DNA from: Klebsiella pneumoniae
GTDB lineage: Bacteria > Pseudomonadota > Gammaproteobacteria > Pseudomonadales > Pseudohongiellaceae
Assembly (NCBI GenBank): GCA_945869725.1
Contig: CAMBPO010000007.1
Coordinates: forward strand, 4,273 to 68,272
Reading direction: 5' to 3'
Length of the DNA: 64,000 nucleotides
The notes under the pieces are model-generated. The model worked only from the letters and a program-made list of their open reading frames with translations, made no database searches and was not told the origin of the DNA. Shown piece by piece: positions 47,093-56,556 of this stretch. Both the position numbers and the translations under genes were made by a program. Numbering within the stretch: the first letter of the stretch is position 1; each line of letters opens with the position of its first letter.

Positions 47093-48352
47093 TTACGTGC
47101 GGATGTGGCCATCTCCGATCACGATGTATTTTTGAGAAGTCAGTCCTTCCAGTCCAACCGGACCACGCGCGTGCAACTTGTCAGTGGAGATACCTATTTC
47201 GGCCCCCAAACCATATTCAAATCCATCAGCAAAACGGGTTGAAGCATTCACCATCACTGAACTGGAATCCACCTCGCGCAGAAAGCGCTGAGCGCGACGA
47301 AAATCTTCAGTAATGATGGATTCGGTATGCGCTGAGCTGTACTTGTTGATGTGCGCAATCGCCTCATCCAGCCCGGCAACCACTTTTACTGCCAATACCG
47401 GGGCCAGATATTCTTCAAACCAGTCCTGCTCCTGCGCGGGTTTTGCGCCGGTCAACAGCGGCAATGATTTTTCGCAGGCACGCAGTTCAACATGGTGCGG
47501 CGCGAAAGCAGCCGCCAGCAACGGCAGTACCTGCGCCGCGACCGACTCAGCCACCAACAGACTTTCCATGGTATTGCAGGTGCCATAGCGCTGGGTTTTA
47601 GCGTTCAGCGCTACCTTGACCGCCTTCAGCAGATCCGCGCCATCATCAATGTACACATGGCAATTGCCATCCAGATGCTTGATGACCGGCACCCGCGATT
47701 CAGCACTGATGCGCTCAATAAGACCTTTGCCGCCGCGTGGCACAATCACATCCACATACTGCGGCATGGTGATCAACAAACCAACGGCTGCTCTGTCGGT
47801 GGTGTCAACCACCTGCACGGCCTGCTCTGGTAAACCGGCTTTCGCAAGACCTGCCCGGATAAAACTGGCAATCGCCTGATTGGAATGAATGGCTTCCGAG
47901 CCGCCCCGTAAAATGGTGGCATTGCCCGATTTCAGGCACAGACTGGCTGCTTCACAGGTCACATTGGGGCGCGATTCATAAATGATACCCACCACGCCCA
48001 GTGGCACCCGCATCTTACCAACCTGAATGCCGCTGGGCATATACCGCATATCGGTCACTTCACCAACCGGATCCTGCAGCGCAGCAACCTGTCGCAGCCC
48101 TTCAATCATGCCGTCGATACGTGACGGTGTCAGAGCCAGCCTGTCCAGCATCGCCGCATCCAGACCTTTGTCACGGCCCGCCTGCAGATCCTGCTGGTTG
48201 GCTGCTTCCAGCACGGCACAACCCGATTCAATGGCATCAACCATGGCCAGCAAAGCGGCATTTTTGGTCGCTGTAGTAGCGGCGGCCATGACGCGCGAGG
48301 CCGCGCGAGCCTGCGCCCCCAGCGTATTCATATAGGTGGAAATGTCGCTCAT
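47093..48352 (-). CDS. proA: Glutamate-5-semialdehyde dehydrogenase (gamma-glutamyl phosphate reductase)
   Basis: 419 residues, second step of proline synthesis. ALDH fold with the catalytic Cys in [13 protein letters not shown], the NADP region [16 protein letters not shown], and [33 protein letters not shown]. It is 10 bases ahead of nadD. proB is not in the window. Confidence 0.97.
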   Translation of the reverse strand: MSDISTYMNTLGAQARAASRVMAAATTATKNAALLAMVDAIESGCAVLEAANQQDLQAGRDKGLDAAMLDRLALTPSRIDGMIEGLRQVAALQDPVGEVTDMRYMPSGIQVGKMRVPLGVVGIIYESRPNVTCEAASLCLKSGNATILRGGSEAIHSNQAIASFIRAGLAKAGLPEQAVQVVDTTDRAAVGLLITMPQYVDVIVPRGGKGLIERISAESRVPVIKHLDGNCHVYIDDGADLLKAVKVALNAKTQRYGTCNTMESLLVAESVAAQVLPLLAAAFAPHHVELRACEKSLPLLTGAKPAQEQDWFEEYLAPVLAVKVVAGLDEAIAHINKYSSAHTESIITEDFRRAQRFLREVDSSSVMVNASTRFADGFEYGLGAEIGISTDKLHARGPVGLEGLTSQKYIVIGDGHIRT

Positions 48353-48368
48353 GGGCGTGCGGATCCAG

Positions 48369-48683
48369 TCAGTCCGGTGAAAAGGCCGGCATTATAGCCC
48401 AGAAGGGGGCGCGGTGCAGCTGAAGCTCACCCTTGATCAGCTGGATCTTTTTCGAACGCGGCAACTGCTTGATCCGATATTCCAGCTGCAAGGCGGTAAC
48501 ACGATCCGTGACCTCAACGGTATAAACCAATTGTAACGGCAAGCGACCACGCAAGTAACGCGCGCACAACCGGCCCTGGGATTCGTGCTCGTCAAAACGA
48601 CGTTTTACATCCGTGGCTATACCTGTGTAATAGCTTTGATCACCGCACTGGATCATGTAAACAAACCAGGAAGTATCGGTCAC
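48369..48683 (-). CDS. GIY-YIG nuclease superfamily protein (UPF0213/YhbQ-like)
   Basis: 104-residue single-domain protein: [29 protein letters not shown] with the GIY-YIG-type VYM..YTG pair and the catalytic Arg, and [19 protein letters not shown]. The cellular role of these stand-alone domains is poorly known; branch-DNA cleavage has been reported for relatives. It overlaps the upstream metallo-hydrolase gene by ATGA. Confidence 0.88.
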   Translation of the reverse strand: MTDTSWFVYMIQCGDQSYYTGIATDVKRRFDEHESQGRLCARYLRGRLPLQLVYTVEVTDRVTALQLEYRIKQLPRSKKIQLIKGELQLHRAPFWAIMPAFSPD

Positions 48684-49573
48684 AACGCTTCCCAGATCAT
48701 GGTTTCCACATCAGCGTGGCCGCCCACGACTGCCTGATCCGGCGCAATCACGCCTGCCCGCCCCTCATCTTTAAGCTTGTGGAGATGTGCGAGCATGGTT
48801 TTTTTGGCCCACGGTATCAGATGCGGCGGCACATCGTCGTAAGCCAGCAACACCAGCTCATCCAGGATACAAGACTTCAGCGTCGCCAATGCGGTAACAA
48901 TTTTTTGTTCCCGCCGTTGGCGATGCCTGATCAGTGTGATGATCATCTGCTCAGGCTCAGTCATTACCTCGCCATGCCCTGGCGCCAGCGATCGCAGAGG
49001 AAGGTTTCTTAGGTACTCCAGAGAATTCATGTAGTCCGTCATGTTGCCATCCGGTGGCAATATGACCGGTGTTGTGCCCTGCAGAATATGATCACCGGTA
49101 AACAACATGCCGTCTTCTTCCAGCAGAAAGCACAGGTGATTGGAGACATGCCCCGGCGTATGTATCAGCCGGATACTGAAGCCATCACACGGTATCTGCT
49201 CATCGTGAGCAAAGAGGCGATCGGGACTAAAACTGCGATCCTGATACTGCGCATCGGCGTGCGGCGCCAGCCCGATCAACTGCGCGCCGGTCAGCGCCTG
49301 CAAGGCGGGAGTTCCTGGTGAGTGGTCTCCGTGCGTGTGGGTGAAAAAAATCCACTTTAACGACCTTCCCCCCAAAGCGCGCATGATTGCCTCGGTGTGT
49401 ATCGGCAGAGCAGGCCCCGGATCAACCAGCGCAAGGTCACGACTCCCGATCAGATAGGTGTTGGTGCCGGGCCCGGTCATCATTCCGGCATTCGGACACA
49501 GTAACCGTTGCACCGGAATCTGCCCGGTTGTGACATCAACCGGGACACCGGCAATGAAACGGGATACTTCCAT
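48680..49573 (-). CDS. Metallo-beta-lactamase-fold hydrolase (LACTB2-like)
   Basis: 297 residues. The HxHxDH motif is THTHGDHSPG; other metal residues are in HTPGHVSNHLCFLLE and TGDHILQG, and LAPGHGEV. After the metal core comes a winged-helix domain (TLKSCILDELVLLAYDDVPPHLIPWAKKTMLAHLHKL) as in LACTB2-type endoribonucleases. The substrate is not evident. ATGA overlap with the GIY-YIG gene makes a two-gene unit of two possible nucleases. Confidence 0.88.
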   Translation of the reverse strand: MEVSRFIAGVPVDVTTGQIPVQRLLCPNAGMMTGPGTNTYLIGSRDLALVDPGPALPIHTEAIMRALGGRSLKWIFFTHTHGDHSPGTPALQALTGAQLIGLAPHADAQYQDRSFSPDRLFAHDEQIPCDGFSIRLIHTPGHVSNHLCFLLEEDGMLFTGDHILQGTTPVILPPDGNMTDYMNSLEYLRNLPLRSLAPGHGEVMTEPEQMIITLIRHRQRREQKIVTALATLKSCILDELVLLAYDDVPPHLIPWAKKTMLAHLHKLKDEGRAGVIAPDQAVVGGHADVETMIWEAL

Positions 49574-49745
49574 ATCTACTCACAATGATGTCGGCTGCCA
49601 AGCCAGTGAGCCGCCATGATAGCGGGTTTGACTCAACTGGCAACTGGCCTTTCGTCGCCTTTCACGTTATAAAAGGCGCTTTTCAGAAATCGCACAGCTC
49701 AGGGCAAAAAACAGGGCGTGCTATCACAGAGTGACCGCAGCCATC

Positions 49746-50927
49746 ATGCATAGAATCAAAACGTTTAATCAGATCGCCGATCTGGGACTTCAGCGCTTCC
49801 AAGGCACCCGCTACGACGTGGGCGCACACATTACAGATGCTGATGCCATCCTGCTGCGTAGCCATAAACTTGGCACCGCGGATCTGGGCGAAACCATCAA
49901 GGCCGTTGCGCGCGCTGGCGCCGGTGTCAACAACGTACCTGTGCCTGACTGCACTGCCCGAGGGATTGTTGTATTCAACGCACCGGGTGCGAACGCCAAT
50001 GCAGTAAAAGAGCTGGTGTTAAGCGGTATGTTGCTGGCATCACGCGGGATCATTCCCGGAATTCGTTATGTAGATACTCTCAGTGCTGTAACCGATCACG
50101 CCGAACTCAACAAACTGCTGGAGGCAGAGAAAAAGCGCTTTGCCGGCAATGAACTGGCAGGCAAAACCCTCGGTATCATCGGGCTTGGCGCTATCGGTTC
50201 GCTGGTCGCTGGCATGGCGATCAATCTGGGCATGAAAGTATTGGGTTACGACCCTGCGCTGTCGGTGGATGCCGCCTGGCGTTTACCAAATCAGGTACAA
50301 AAAATTGAGAATGTCAGTGCCCTGCTGGCAAACTCCGATTATGTCAGCCTGCATCTGCCGGTGCTCGACAGTACACGCGGACTCATTAACGCTGACATGG
50401 TGGCCGTCATGAAACCCGGCCTGTGCCTGCTGAATTTTTCGCGCGATGAGATTGTTGACACAGCCGCCATTGTGACCGGACTCGAAGCGGGCGCCCTGCG
50501 AATGTATATCAGCGACTTTCCGCGCCATGAACTGATTGGCCGCGACAATGTCATTCTGATGCCACACATCGGCGCCAGCACCGAAGAAGCCGAGGAAAAC
50601 TGCGCCATCATGGCTGCCGATCAGCTGAAGGATTTCCTTGAGAATGGTAACATCCGCAACTCCGTGAACTTCCCCGCGCTGACGCTTGACCGCGTGCACG
50701 GCGCCGCTACAGGAACACGACTGTCCATCAGCAACAAAAACGTACCCGGTATGTTGGGCAAAATCCTGTCCATCCTTGCCGAGCAGAACATAAACGTAGT
50801 CGACATGATCAACAAAAGCCGTGATGACATCGCCTACAACCTGATTGATCTGGCCAGCACGCCGTCGACAGAGGCGGTAAAGGCAATTGCGGCTACCGAC
50901 GATGTGATCAAGGTGACTTTGTTATAA
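49746..50927 (+). CDS. serA: D-3-phosphoglycerate dehydrogenase
   Basis: First step of serine synthesis. The start at 49746 (MHRIKTFN) is preferred over 49731. NAD fold GIIGLGAIGSLVAG, catalytic Arg in LNFSRDEIVD, Glu and His in LMPHIGASTEEAEENC, and a C-terminal ACT domain (NVPGMLGKILSILAEQNINV) for feedback by serine. Length about 393 is the short ACT form. A hairpin CGCCTTT-N9-AAAGGCG at 49656-49678 with a short T-run lies in the leader. serC follows after 78 bases. Confidence 0.95.
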   Translation: MHRIKTFNQIADLGLQRFQGTRYDVGAHITDADAILLRSHKLGTADLGETIKAVARAGAGVNNVPVPDCTARGIVVFNAPGANANAVKELVLSGMLLASRGIIPGIRYVDTLSAVTDHAELNKLLEAEKKRFAGNELAGKTLGIIGLGAIGSLVAGMAINLGMKVLGYDPALSVDAAWRLPNQVQKIENVSALLANSDYVSLHLPVLDSTRGLINADMVAVMKPGLCLLNFSRDEIVDTAAIVTGLEAGALRMYISDFPRHELIGRDNVILMPHIGASTEEAEENCAIMAADQLKDFLENGNIRNSVNFPALTLDRVHGAATGTRLSISNKNVPGMLGKILSILAEQNINVVDMINKSRDDIAYNLIDLASTPSTEAVKAIAATDDVIKVTLL

Positions 50928-51005
50928 GGCCTCCAAGGCGGCATAGATACAGACGACCCGACCTGAAACCTGACTTTTAAACTAACCGCTAGCAAGGATT
51001 TGACG

Positions 51006-52097
51006 ATGAACCGCATTTTTAATTTTGGAGCCGGCCCGGCCATGTTGCCGCTGCCTGTGCTGGAAAAAGCCAAAGAAGAATTTCTGGACTGGAAGGGTCT
51101 TGGCATGTCCGTGATTGAAGTCAGTCACCGCAGCGCCGAATTCGAAGCCTTGCTGACCGAGACCGACAATCTGCTAAGAGAACTGGCCGGATTGCCGGAG
51201 AATTTTGACATTTTGTATGTGCATGGCAGCGCGCAGATGCAATTCGCCGCCATACCGCTGAACCTGATGCCCTTAAAGCCCGCTCACAAAGCTGCGTTTA
51301 TCGAGAGCGGACACTGGACCGTGCTGGCACGCAAAGAAGCCGCGCGTTATGGAAAAGCGGTCACAGTGGCCAGCAGCGAAGCGAGCAACTTCAACCATAT
51401 CCCTGACTATGATGTATCCACACTGGATGCAGATACGTCCTATGTGCATATCACCAGCAACAACACCTTGTTTGGTACACGCTGGAATGAATTCCCCGAT
51501 ACCGGCGATATTCCGCTGGTTGCGGACATGACCTCTGAGTTGATGTCACGGGTCATCGACTACAACAAATTTGGACTGGTGTTTGCCGGTCTACAGAAAA
51601 ACCTCGGCCCGTCGGGCATGGCCGCCGTGCTCATCCGCAAGGATCTGATCGGCCACGCCATGCCGCAGACGCCCAATCTGCTTAACTACGACACCTACGC
51701 CAAGAACCATTCCATGCCCAACACCATCAACACCTTTGCGGTGTACATGATGAATCTGGTGCTGCATTGGCTGAAGGATCAGGGCGGCGTGCCGGCGATG
51801 GAAAAAATCAACGCGCACAAAGCCAGCATCATTTATGACGCCATCGATAACAGCACTGGCTTTTACCGGGGCGCCGCGCAGAAAGAATACCGCTCACAGA
51901 TGAACATCACCTTTACACTGGCCAACAGCGAGTTGGACAAGAAGTTCCTCGACGAGGCGCAGGGGCACGGACTGTATGCGTTAAAAGGTCACCGTGTGGT
52001 TGGCGGCATGCGCGCCTCCATTTACAACGCCATGCCGGTTGCAGGATGCCAGACACTGGCAGACTTTATGGCGGACTTTGCGCGTCGTAACGGCTGA
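51006..52097 (+). CDS. serC: Phosphoserine aminotransferase
   Basis: PLP enzyme for the second step of serine synthesis and for pyridoxal phosphate synthesis. FNFGAGPAMLPLPVL at the N-terminus, EVSHRSAEF, the Schiff-base Lys in FAGLQKNLGPSGMAAVLIR, and MRASIYNAMP at the C-terminus. The start at 51006 (MNRIFN, AAGGA upstream) is the family start. A 7-bp hairpin GAGGCAG/CTGCCTC at 52112-52137 lies between it and convergent greB. Confidence 0.96.
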   Translation: MNRIFNFGAGPAMLPLPVLEKAKEEFLDWKGLGMSVIEVSHRSAEFEALLTETDNLLRELAGLPENFDILYVHGSAQMQFAAIPLNLMPLKPAHKAAFIESGHWTVLARKEAARYGKAVTVASSEASNFNHIPDYDVSTLDADTSYVHITSNNTLFGTRWNEFPDTGDIPLVADMTSELMSRVIDYNKFGLVFAGLQKNLGPSGMAAVLIRKDLIGHAMPQTPNLLNYDTYAKNHSMPNTINTFAVYMMNLVLHWLKDQGGVPAMEKINAHKASIIYDAIDNSTGFYRGAAQKEYRSQMNITFTLANSELDKKFLDEAQGHGLYALKGHRVVGGMRASIYNAMPVAGCQTLADFMADFARRNG

Positions 52098-52122
52098 TGA
52101 AAAACTTATCGGAGGCAGCAAC

Positions 52123-52611
52123 TCAGCGTTCTGCCTCTGATGACCGATAAACAATAGAATTCACATACCACACGACTTTGCCTTCCGGTGTTCTGACAAT
52201 CACCTCGTCGCCTTCTTCTTTTTGCAGTAACGCCATGGCCATCGGGCTGTCGACGGAGATGGCATCCTTGCGATCAAAAATCTCGTCATAACCCACGATC
52301 TGAAAACTGCGGACATCACCGTTTTCATTTTCCACTTCTACAAACGCACCAAAAAAAATCTTGTCCGTATTATCCGGTAATGCCTCTACGACCTGCAGCT
52401 CTTCAACGCGCTTGCTCAGATAACGCACTCGGCGATCAATCTCTCGCAGGCGTTTTTTGTTGTACTGATAATCGGCATTTTCACTGCGATCGCCCAAGCT
52501 AGCAGCCCATGACACTTTTTTAGTGACTTCAGGTCGCTCGACTCGCCAGAGTTGATTCAGTTCATCTTTCAAGCGCAGCATGCCGGCCTTGGTAATCAGG
52601 TTTTTTCTCAT
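52123..52611 (-). CDS. greB: Transcription elongation factor GreB
   Basis: 162 residues. An N-terminal coiled coil reaching into the RNA polymerase secondary channel (LGDRSENADYQYNKKRLREIDRRVRYL) carries the acidic tip residues; the C-terminal FKBP-like domain has FFGAFVEVENENGD and SPMAMALLQKEEGDEV. It rescues backtracked polymerase. Single gene, divergent from the GlxA-type regulator. Confidence 0.95.
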   Translation of the reverse strand: MRKNLITKAGMLRLKDELNQLWRVERPEVTKKVSWAASLGDRSENADYQYNKKRLREIDRRVRYLSKRVEELQVVEALPDNTDKIFFGAFVEVENENGDVRSFQIVGYDEIFDRKDAISVDSPMAMALLQKEEGDEVIVRTPEGKVVWYVNSIVYRSSEAER

Positions 52612-52680
52612 CGCTCACCTCTCCGGCGCAGTATCCCACAGAACTTCTCCACCTGCCCGAATCCGGTATACCATGACACT

Positions 52681-53685
52681 ATGAAACGCATCAGCATCCT
52701 CGTCTGCCCGCAAGCACTGGCATCCAGCGTCGCGATTCCGCTGGAGATGATCAGCGCTGCCGATACCATTCACCGTCTCCGCCACCATCAACGCCAACCC
52801 GGCCTTGAATTAAAAACCGTGGCCCGCGATGCATCCACTCTGCTGTCCATGCGCGGAGGGCTGTTGCTGCAACCCACCGCCGATCTGTCAGACCACACAC
52901 AAAATACGATGGTGTTTATACCGGCGCTGTGGGGCAACCCCCGCGCGGCAGTGCGGCTGTTTCCCGAAGCAGCGGATTGGCTGCGCAGGCAATATGCCGG
53001 CGGTGCGGACATTTGCAGTGTTGGCACTGGCAGTTACTTTCTGGCTGAGGCCGGTTTACTGGACCACCGACCAGCCACCACGCACTGGCGCTACTTCGAT
53101 GACTTTGCAGCGCACTACCCTGCCATCAAATTGGAACGCAAAAAATTTATCACGCACAAAGACCGACTGTATTGCACGGGCAGTGTGAACGCAGTGCGTG
53201 ATGTGATGTTGCATTTTGTGGAGCAGCTTTTCAGCAGCGCCGTGGCGGATGAAGTCGCGCGGCACTTTATGCATGAGATAAAACGTTCGTACGAATCACT
53301 CCTGCTGGCTGCAGACCCGCAGGACAGCCATCATGATGAACTAATCATTAAAATCCAGGAGTGGCTGCAGAAAAACTATCAGCGTGACATCAGTATGCAG
53401 ACGTTGTCGGCTGAGTTCGGTTTAAATGTCAGGTCATTCAACCGGCGCTTCAGGCAGGCCGCCAATCAAACACCGGTGGAATATCTGCAGGAGGTACGAC
53501 TCAATCAGGCGCGTGAGTTGTTAAAACACAGCAACCTGAGTATTGCAGAAGTTGCATTTGCGGTGGGTTACCACGATGTCAGTTACTTTACCGGGCTATT
53601 CCAGCGACAGCATAGTGTGACACCCAACGCCTATCGACGACTGGTGCGCACCAAGATGTTCAACGTTGCCAATCCGGCATCCTGA
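52681..53685 (+). CDS. GlxA-type AraC-family transcriptional regulator
   Basis: 334 residues from the ATG at 52681 (MKRISILVCPQAL). An N-terminal DJ-1/PfpI-like domain has the Cys elbow ADICSVGTGSYFLAEAGLLD. The C-terminal AraC DNA-binding domain has two HTH motifs, including LSIAEVAFAVGYHDVSYFTGLFQRQHSVTPNAYRR. Members of this group control carnitine, glycine betaine, arginine and other quaternary-amine genes; the target here is unknown. Confidence 0.9.
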   Translation: MKRISILVCPQALASSVAIPLEMISAADTIHRLRHHQRQPGLELKTVARDASTLLSMRGGLLLQPTADLSDHTQNTMVFIPALWGNPRAAVRLFPEAADWLRRQYAGGADICSVGTGSYFLAEAGLLDHRPATTHWRYFDDFAAHYPAIKLERKKFITHKDRLYCTGSVNAVRDVMLHFVEQLFSSAVADEVARHFMHEIKRSYESLLLAADPQDSHHDELIIKIQEWLQKNYQRDISMQTLSAEFGLNVRSFNRRFRQAANQTPVEYLQEVRLNQARELLKHSNLSIAEVAFAVGYHDVSYFTGLFQRQHSVTPNAYRRLVRTKMFNVANPAS

Positions 53686-53705
53686 AAATACATGTGCAAA
53701 CCGGA

Positions 53706-53972
53706 TCAGGGCGTCTGATATTTCGCTTTCCATTCAGCATAAGGCATCCCGTACACGCGCGTTCTGGCATCTTCGTAACCAATCTCTAGGCCACGTTCGT
53801 CCGCCGCAGCGGCATACCATTTTGCCAGACAGTTGCGGCAGAATCCGGCCAGATTCATCAGGTCGATGTTTTGCACCTGTTTGTTTTCATCAAGATGTTT
53901 TAACAAATGGCGAAAGGCAGCAGCTTCAAGTTCCAGTTGCTGATAGTCGGTGAGTTGCTCGGTGGCAGACAT
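53706..53972 (-). CDS. DUF1244 family protein
   Basis: 88 residues, helical, with AAAFRHLLKHLDENKQVQNIDLMNLAGFCRNCLAKWY and EDARTRVYGMPYAEWKAKYQ, the DUF1244 core with two nearby Cys (FCRNC). Function unknown. Convergent with the GlxA-type regulator, downstream of the hpf terminator. Confidence 0.85.
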   Translation of the reverse strand: MSATEQLTDYQQLELEAAAFRHLLKHLDENKQVQNIDLMNLAGFCRNCLAKWYAAAADERGLEIGYEDARTRVYGMPYAEWKAKYQTP

Positions 53973-54036
53973 GGCTGAATAAACTCCCTGCGGTGTTGAT
54001 CAAAGTGCTTGTTAAACGGGATCGGTATTGTACAGA

Positions 54037-54070
54037 TTTTAAAAAGGAGCCCATCGCTGGACGGGCTCCT
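54037..54070 (-). terminator. Rho-independent terminator of the hpf-like gene
   Basis: Minus strand: AGGAGCCC (54070-54063), 10-base loop, GGGCTCCT (54052-54045), then TTTT. It lies 31 bases after the hpf stop. Strong stem and T-run. Confidence 0.85.
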
Positions 54071-54100
54071 GTTGTGCAGCTACCTTGCTAGAAAGCCGGG

Positions 54101-54517
54101 TTAACCAACCGCACGGGTATACTCAGGTAACTCGTCATCGACAACATCATCAAGGCCGTCGTCAACAGCATCCGGATCTTTGTGAACAGCTTCTTTACGG
54201 TGATTTTTATCGACAGACTTTAATTGTCGCTCCGCGGCATTAAACGCATCGCGGATGGCAACATATAAATCTTCGTGTGCATGATTGTCATGCTGCTCTT
54301 GGGTGACAACAACAGGCTTGCCCGCCGTGTGTATCTCGATAGCGACGGAATAGACTTTGCCTTTGTGATGATTATTGTGAGGTGAATCCAGAACAACCCG
54401 ACCGCCGATAATGCCATTGCTGAAACGACGTAGCTTCTCGATGCGTTTCTGCACGCTGTCGTATACGGCGTCGGATGGATCGATATTATGAAACACTACT
54501 TGAAATTCATTGGACAT
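54101..54517 (-). CDS. HPF/RaiA-family ribosome hibernation factor
   Basis: 138 residues from the ATG at 54517 (MSNEFQVVF). The S30EA fold is seen as FHNIDPSDAVYDSVQKRIEKLRR, YSVAIEIHTAGKPVVVTQ and DLYVAIRDAFNAAERQLKS. A Lys-rich turn and an acidic 30-residue tail follow (DPDAVDDGLDDVVDDELPEY). Such proteins occupy the decoding site of idle ribosomes. It has its own promoter and terminator and so is monocistronic. It is not in the rpoN-hpf-ptsN location of the main hpf of many gammaproteobacteria. Confidence 0.88.
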   Translation of the reverse strand: MSNEFQVVFHNIDPSDAVYDSVQKRIEKLRRFSNGIIGGRVVLDSPHNNHHKGKVYSVAIEIHTAGKPVVVTQEQHDNHAHEDLYVAIRDAFNAAERQLKSVDKNHRKEAVHKDPDAVDDGLDDVVDDELPEYTRAVG

Positions 54518-54543
54518 AATCAATTGTCTCCTGATTAACGCTG

Positions 54544-54572
54544 ATCATTTTTCGATGTGTTTACTCTGTCAA
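54544..54572 (-). promoter_or_regulatory. Sigma-70 promoter of the hpf-like gene
   Basis: Minus strand TTGACA (54572-54567), a 17-base spacer, AATGAT (54549-54544). The -35 is perfect. About 27 bases lie between the -10 and the ATG at 54517, with AGGAGA as ribosome site. Confidence 0.65.
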
Positions 54573-54616
54573 CTTCGGCTACCCTCCCGGCTCCATGCGG
54601 AGCTGAAAACATGTGA

Positions 54617-55753
54617 TTAAAAACTGTCCGCTAGTGTCGCCACTGCCAATGCATAGTTGTTGGCGCAGTTGTAACGCAAGATCGCCCTGAAATTGGGATA
54701 GGTCAAAAAGGCTTTTCCATCCGGGCCATCGGGAAACACGATGGAGGCAGGGATGTCGGCGGCCGGCAATTGCTCACCGTCAGCCTGACGTATGCCAGCC
54801 ATCTGCCAGTCCATGACCGGTAACTGCACAGTGTGACGGCGTAGCACACTGCAAGTATGCGCCACGTCGCCCTGTTGCCACTGCGCGGCCCGCTGGTGAT
54901 AGTCCGCAGGAATCGCCACTTCGCGGCCCCAGCGTTCACCTTCGCGCCAACCTGCTGCAGCCAGATAGTTGGCAATCGACGCGAATACGTCCGCTTCGGT
55001 GGTCCAGATATCACGGCGTCCATCACCATCAAAATCCACAGCAAAGTCGCGGAAACTACTGGGCATAAACTGACTCTGCCCCATGGCGCCGGCCCAAGAG
55101 CCCTTCATATCAGGATGCGTGATATGACCATCCTGCAGAATATGCAACGCCGCCAGCAGTTCTGCACGGAAGTATTCGGCACGGCGCGGATCATAGGCCA
55201 GCGTCACCAATGCCCGGATCACGTCAGTGCCACCGGTGAAACTACCGTAGTTGGTTTCGATACCCCAGATGGCCACAATCACACGGGGAGATACGCCATA
55301 ACGCTTGCCGACTTCATCCAGCAACGCCGTGTGCTGGGCCAACCGGTTGCGACCGGTGTTGATGCGCCAGTCGGTCACACGCTTTTCCAGGTACATCGCC
55401 AGTGTTTCAACAAATTCGGCCTGGTTTCGATCATTGCTGATCACTTGCGGGATAGGAGTTACCGGCACCAGCGCCTGCTCGATGATGGATTCAGAAATGC
55501 CAGAGGCCCGGGCTTCCTCTATCAAGGCTTGTAACCAGGGTTGAAAATTAGGGTCGGCGGGTGTGGTGTTGGCGATGCTTGCCGGTGACAGCAGAGCGGC
55601 CATCAAAAATGCCGCAAAAAGACGCGCAGAGTTTCCTGGGCGCGAAGTCACAGAGTCGCGTGTGCTGACAAGGTGTGGATGCAACCTGACCCACCAGCGT
55701 TTTAACAAACCCGCGGTGAAAAACTGATTGCCCGTAACCTTACTCCATCTCAT
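54617..55753 (-). CDS. mltB: Lytic murein transglycosylase MltB family
   Basis: Cleaves glycan strands to 1,6-anhydro products. SLT-type fold with the catalytic Glu in IVAIWGIETNYGSFTGG, RRAEYFRAELLAAL and GSWAGAMGQSQFMPSSF, and DGRRDIWTTEADVFASIANYLAAAGW. An N-terminal hydrophobic segment (RLFAAFLMAALLSPASIA) is the signal; no lipobox Cys, so it is soluble periplasmic. The first 35 residues before it may not be translated, and a start further in is possible. Confidence 0.9.
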   Translation of the reverse strand: MRWSKVTGNQFFTAGLLKRWWVRLHPHLVSTRDSVTSRPGNSARLFAAFLMAALLSPASIANTTPADPNFQPWLQALIEEARASGISESIIEQALVPVTPIPQVISNDRNQAEFVETLAMYLEKRVTDWRINTGRNRLAQHTALLDEVGKRYGVSPRVIVAIWGIETNYGSFTGGTDVIRALVTLAYDPRRAEYFRAELLAALHILQDGHITHPDMKGSWAGAMGQSQFMPSSFRDFAVDFDGDGRRDIWTTEADVFASIANYLAAAGWREGERWGREVAIPADYHQRAAQWQQGDVAHTCSVLRRHTVQLPVMDWQMAGIRQADGEQLPAADIPASIVFPDGPDGKAFLTYPNFRAILRYNCANNYALAVATLADSF

Positions 55754-55771
55754 GCGTCACGTTCTCCGTGT

Positions 55772-55801
55772 GTCTAGCGTCTAGCGTCTAGCGTCTAGCG
55801 T
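55772..55801. repeat. Tandem heptanucleotide repeat upstream of mltB
   Basis: Four perfect copies of GTCTAGC followed by GT, ending near the mltB 5' end. It lies outside the coding sequence; a 7-base unit could change promoter or leader spacing by slippage. Confidence 0.9.
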
Positions 55802-55862
55802 GAATTTAAGCCTACTCCATTGTTTTCAGTTTGTCTAAGGGACATCCGCCTGACATTTCACT

Positions 55863-56432
55863 TTATTGATCCAGATTAAAACACCAGTGCCAGGGCTCAT
55901 AACTGATGGCATGCCGGTGGTCACGCGGATAGGTCATCACGAATCCGAAACCTCCTGCATTAGCACTCAACCATTTGAATGCGTTGGTATTTTCGAAGGC
56001 CTGCTGCAGAGGCTCAGCATCCGGACAGGCGATATCGATAGCGCGGCCCGTATGATGCTCGCTGAACCCGGGGGCCGCATTAAACTGCATGACATCCTCC
56101 AGCGTCCGGCCGGAATCGAGTTTTTTGCGGATCAACTGGGTCTGGTAGTCGACACTGCGATAGGCTGATACCAGCAGCAAAGTGACCTCCTGCTGCGCTG
56201 CCGAGCGCTGCATTGCGAGCCAAGCGGCCAATGCCGGCGCTGTGAGTTTCTGATCGCGGTCAAACATATCTTTACCGGCATCAACCAACTTGTCAGGCTC
56301 AAACTGCATTGGCAAACCTGAGCGTTGCGCATATCCGGGTGCGATACCCAGACTGGCATGCAGTTCAGCAATCCGAGTGTTGTACGCGGTGTTGAATGCC
56401 GCCAGCAACTCATTCTCTGTCTTTATTACCAT
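55863..56432 (-). CDS. D-alanyl-D-alanine carboxypeptidase, VanY-like (M15B)
   Basis: 189 residues. Zinc-peptidase motifs SAYRSVDYQ, GFSEHHTGRAIDIA (SxHxxGxAxD) and the C-terminal EPWHW. No signal peptide or TM segment is visible, so either the start is misplaced, export is by another route, or it acts in the cytoplasm. It is divergent from fabY and on the strand of mltB. Confidence 0.87.
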   Translation of the reverse strand: MVIKTENELLAAFNTAYNTRIAELHASLGIAPGYAQRSGLPMQFEPDKLVDAGKDMFDRDQKLTAPALAAWLAMQRSAAQQEVTLLLVSAYRSVDYQTQLIRKKLDSGRTLEDVMQFNAAPGFSEHHTGRAIDIACPDAEPLQQAFENTNAFKWLSANAGGFGFVMTYPRDHRHAISYEPWHWCFNLDQ

Positions 56433-56556
56433 ATTAAATGACCATCAAGACCTATTTGCTTCACCTTGTCCTCGCTATAGTAGCGTCTTCGCTGATAAAC
56501 GCCATCACTCACATGCGCTTGTCAGGCAGTCGTAACGCCTAACCCGGAGAGCACGT

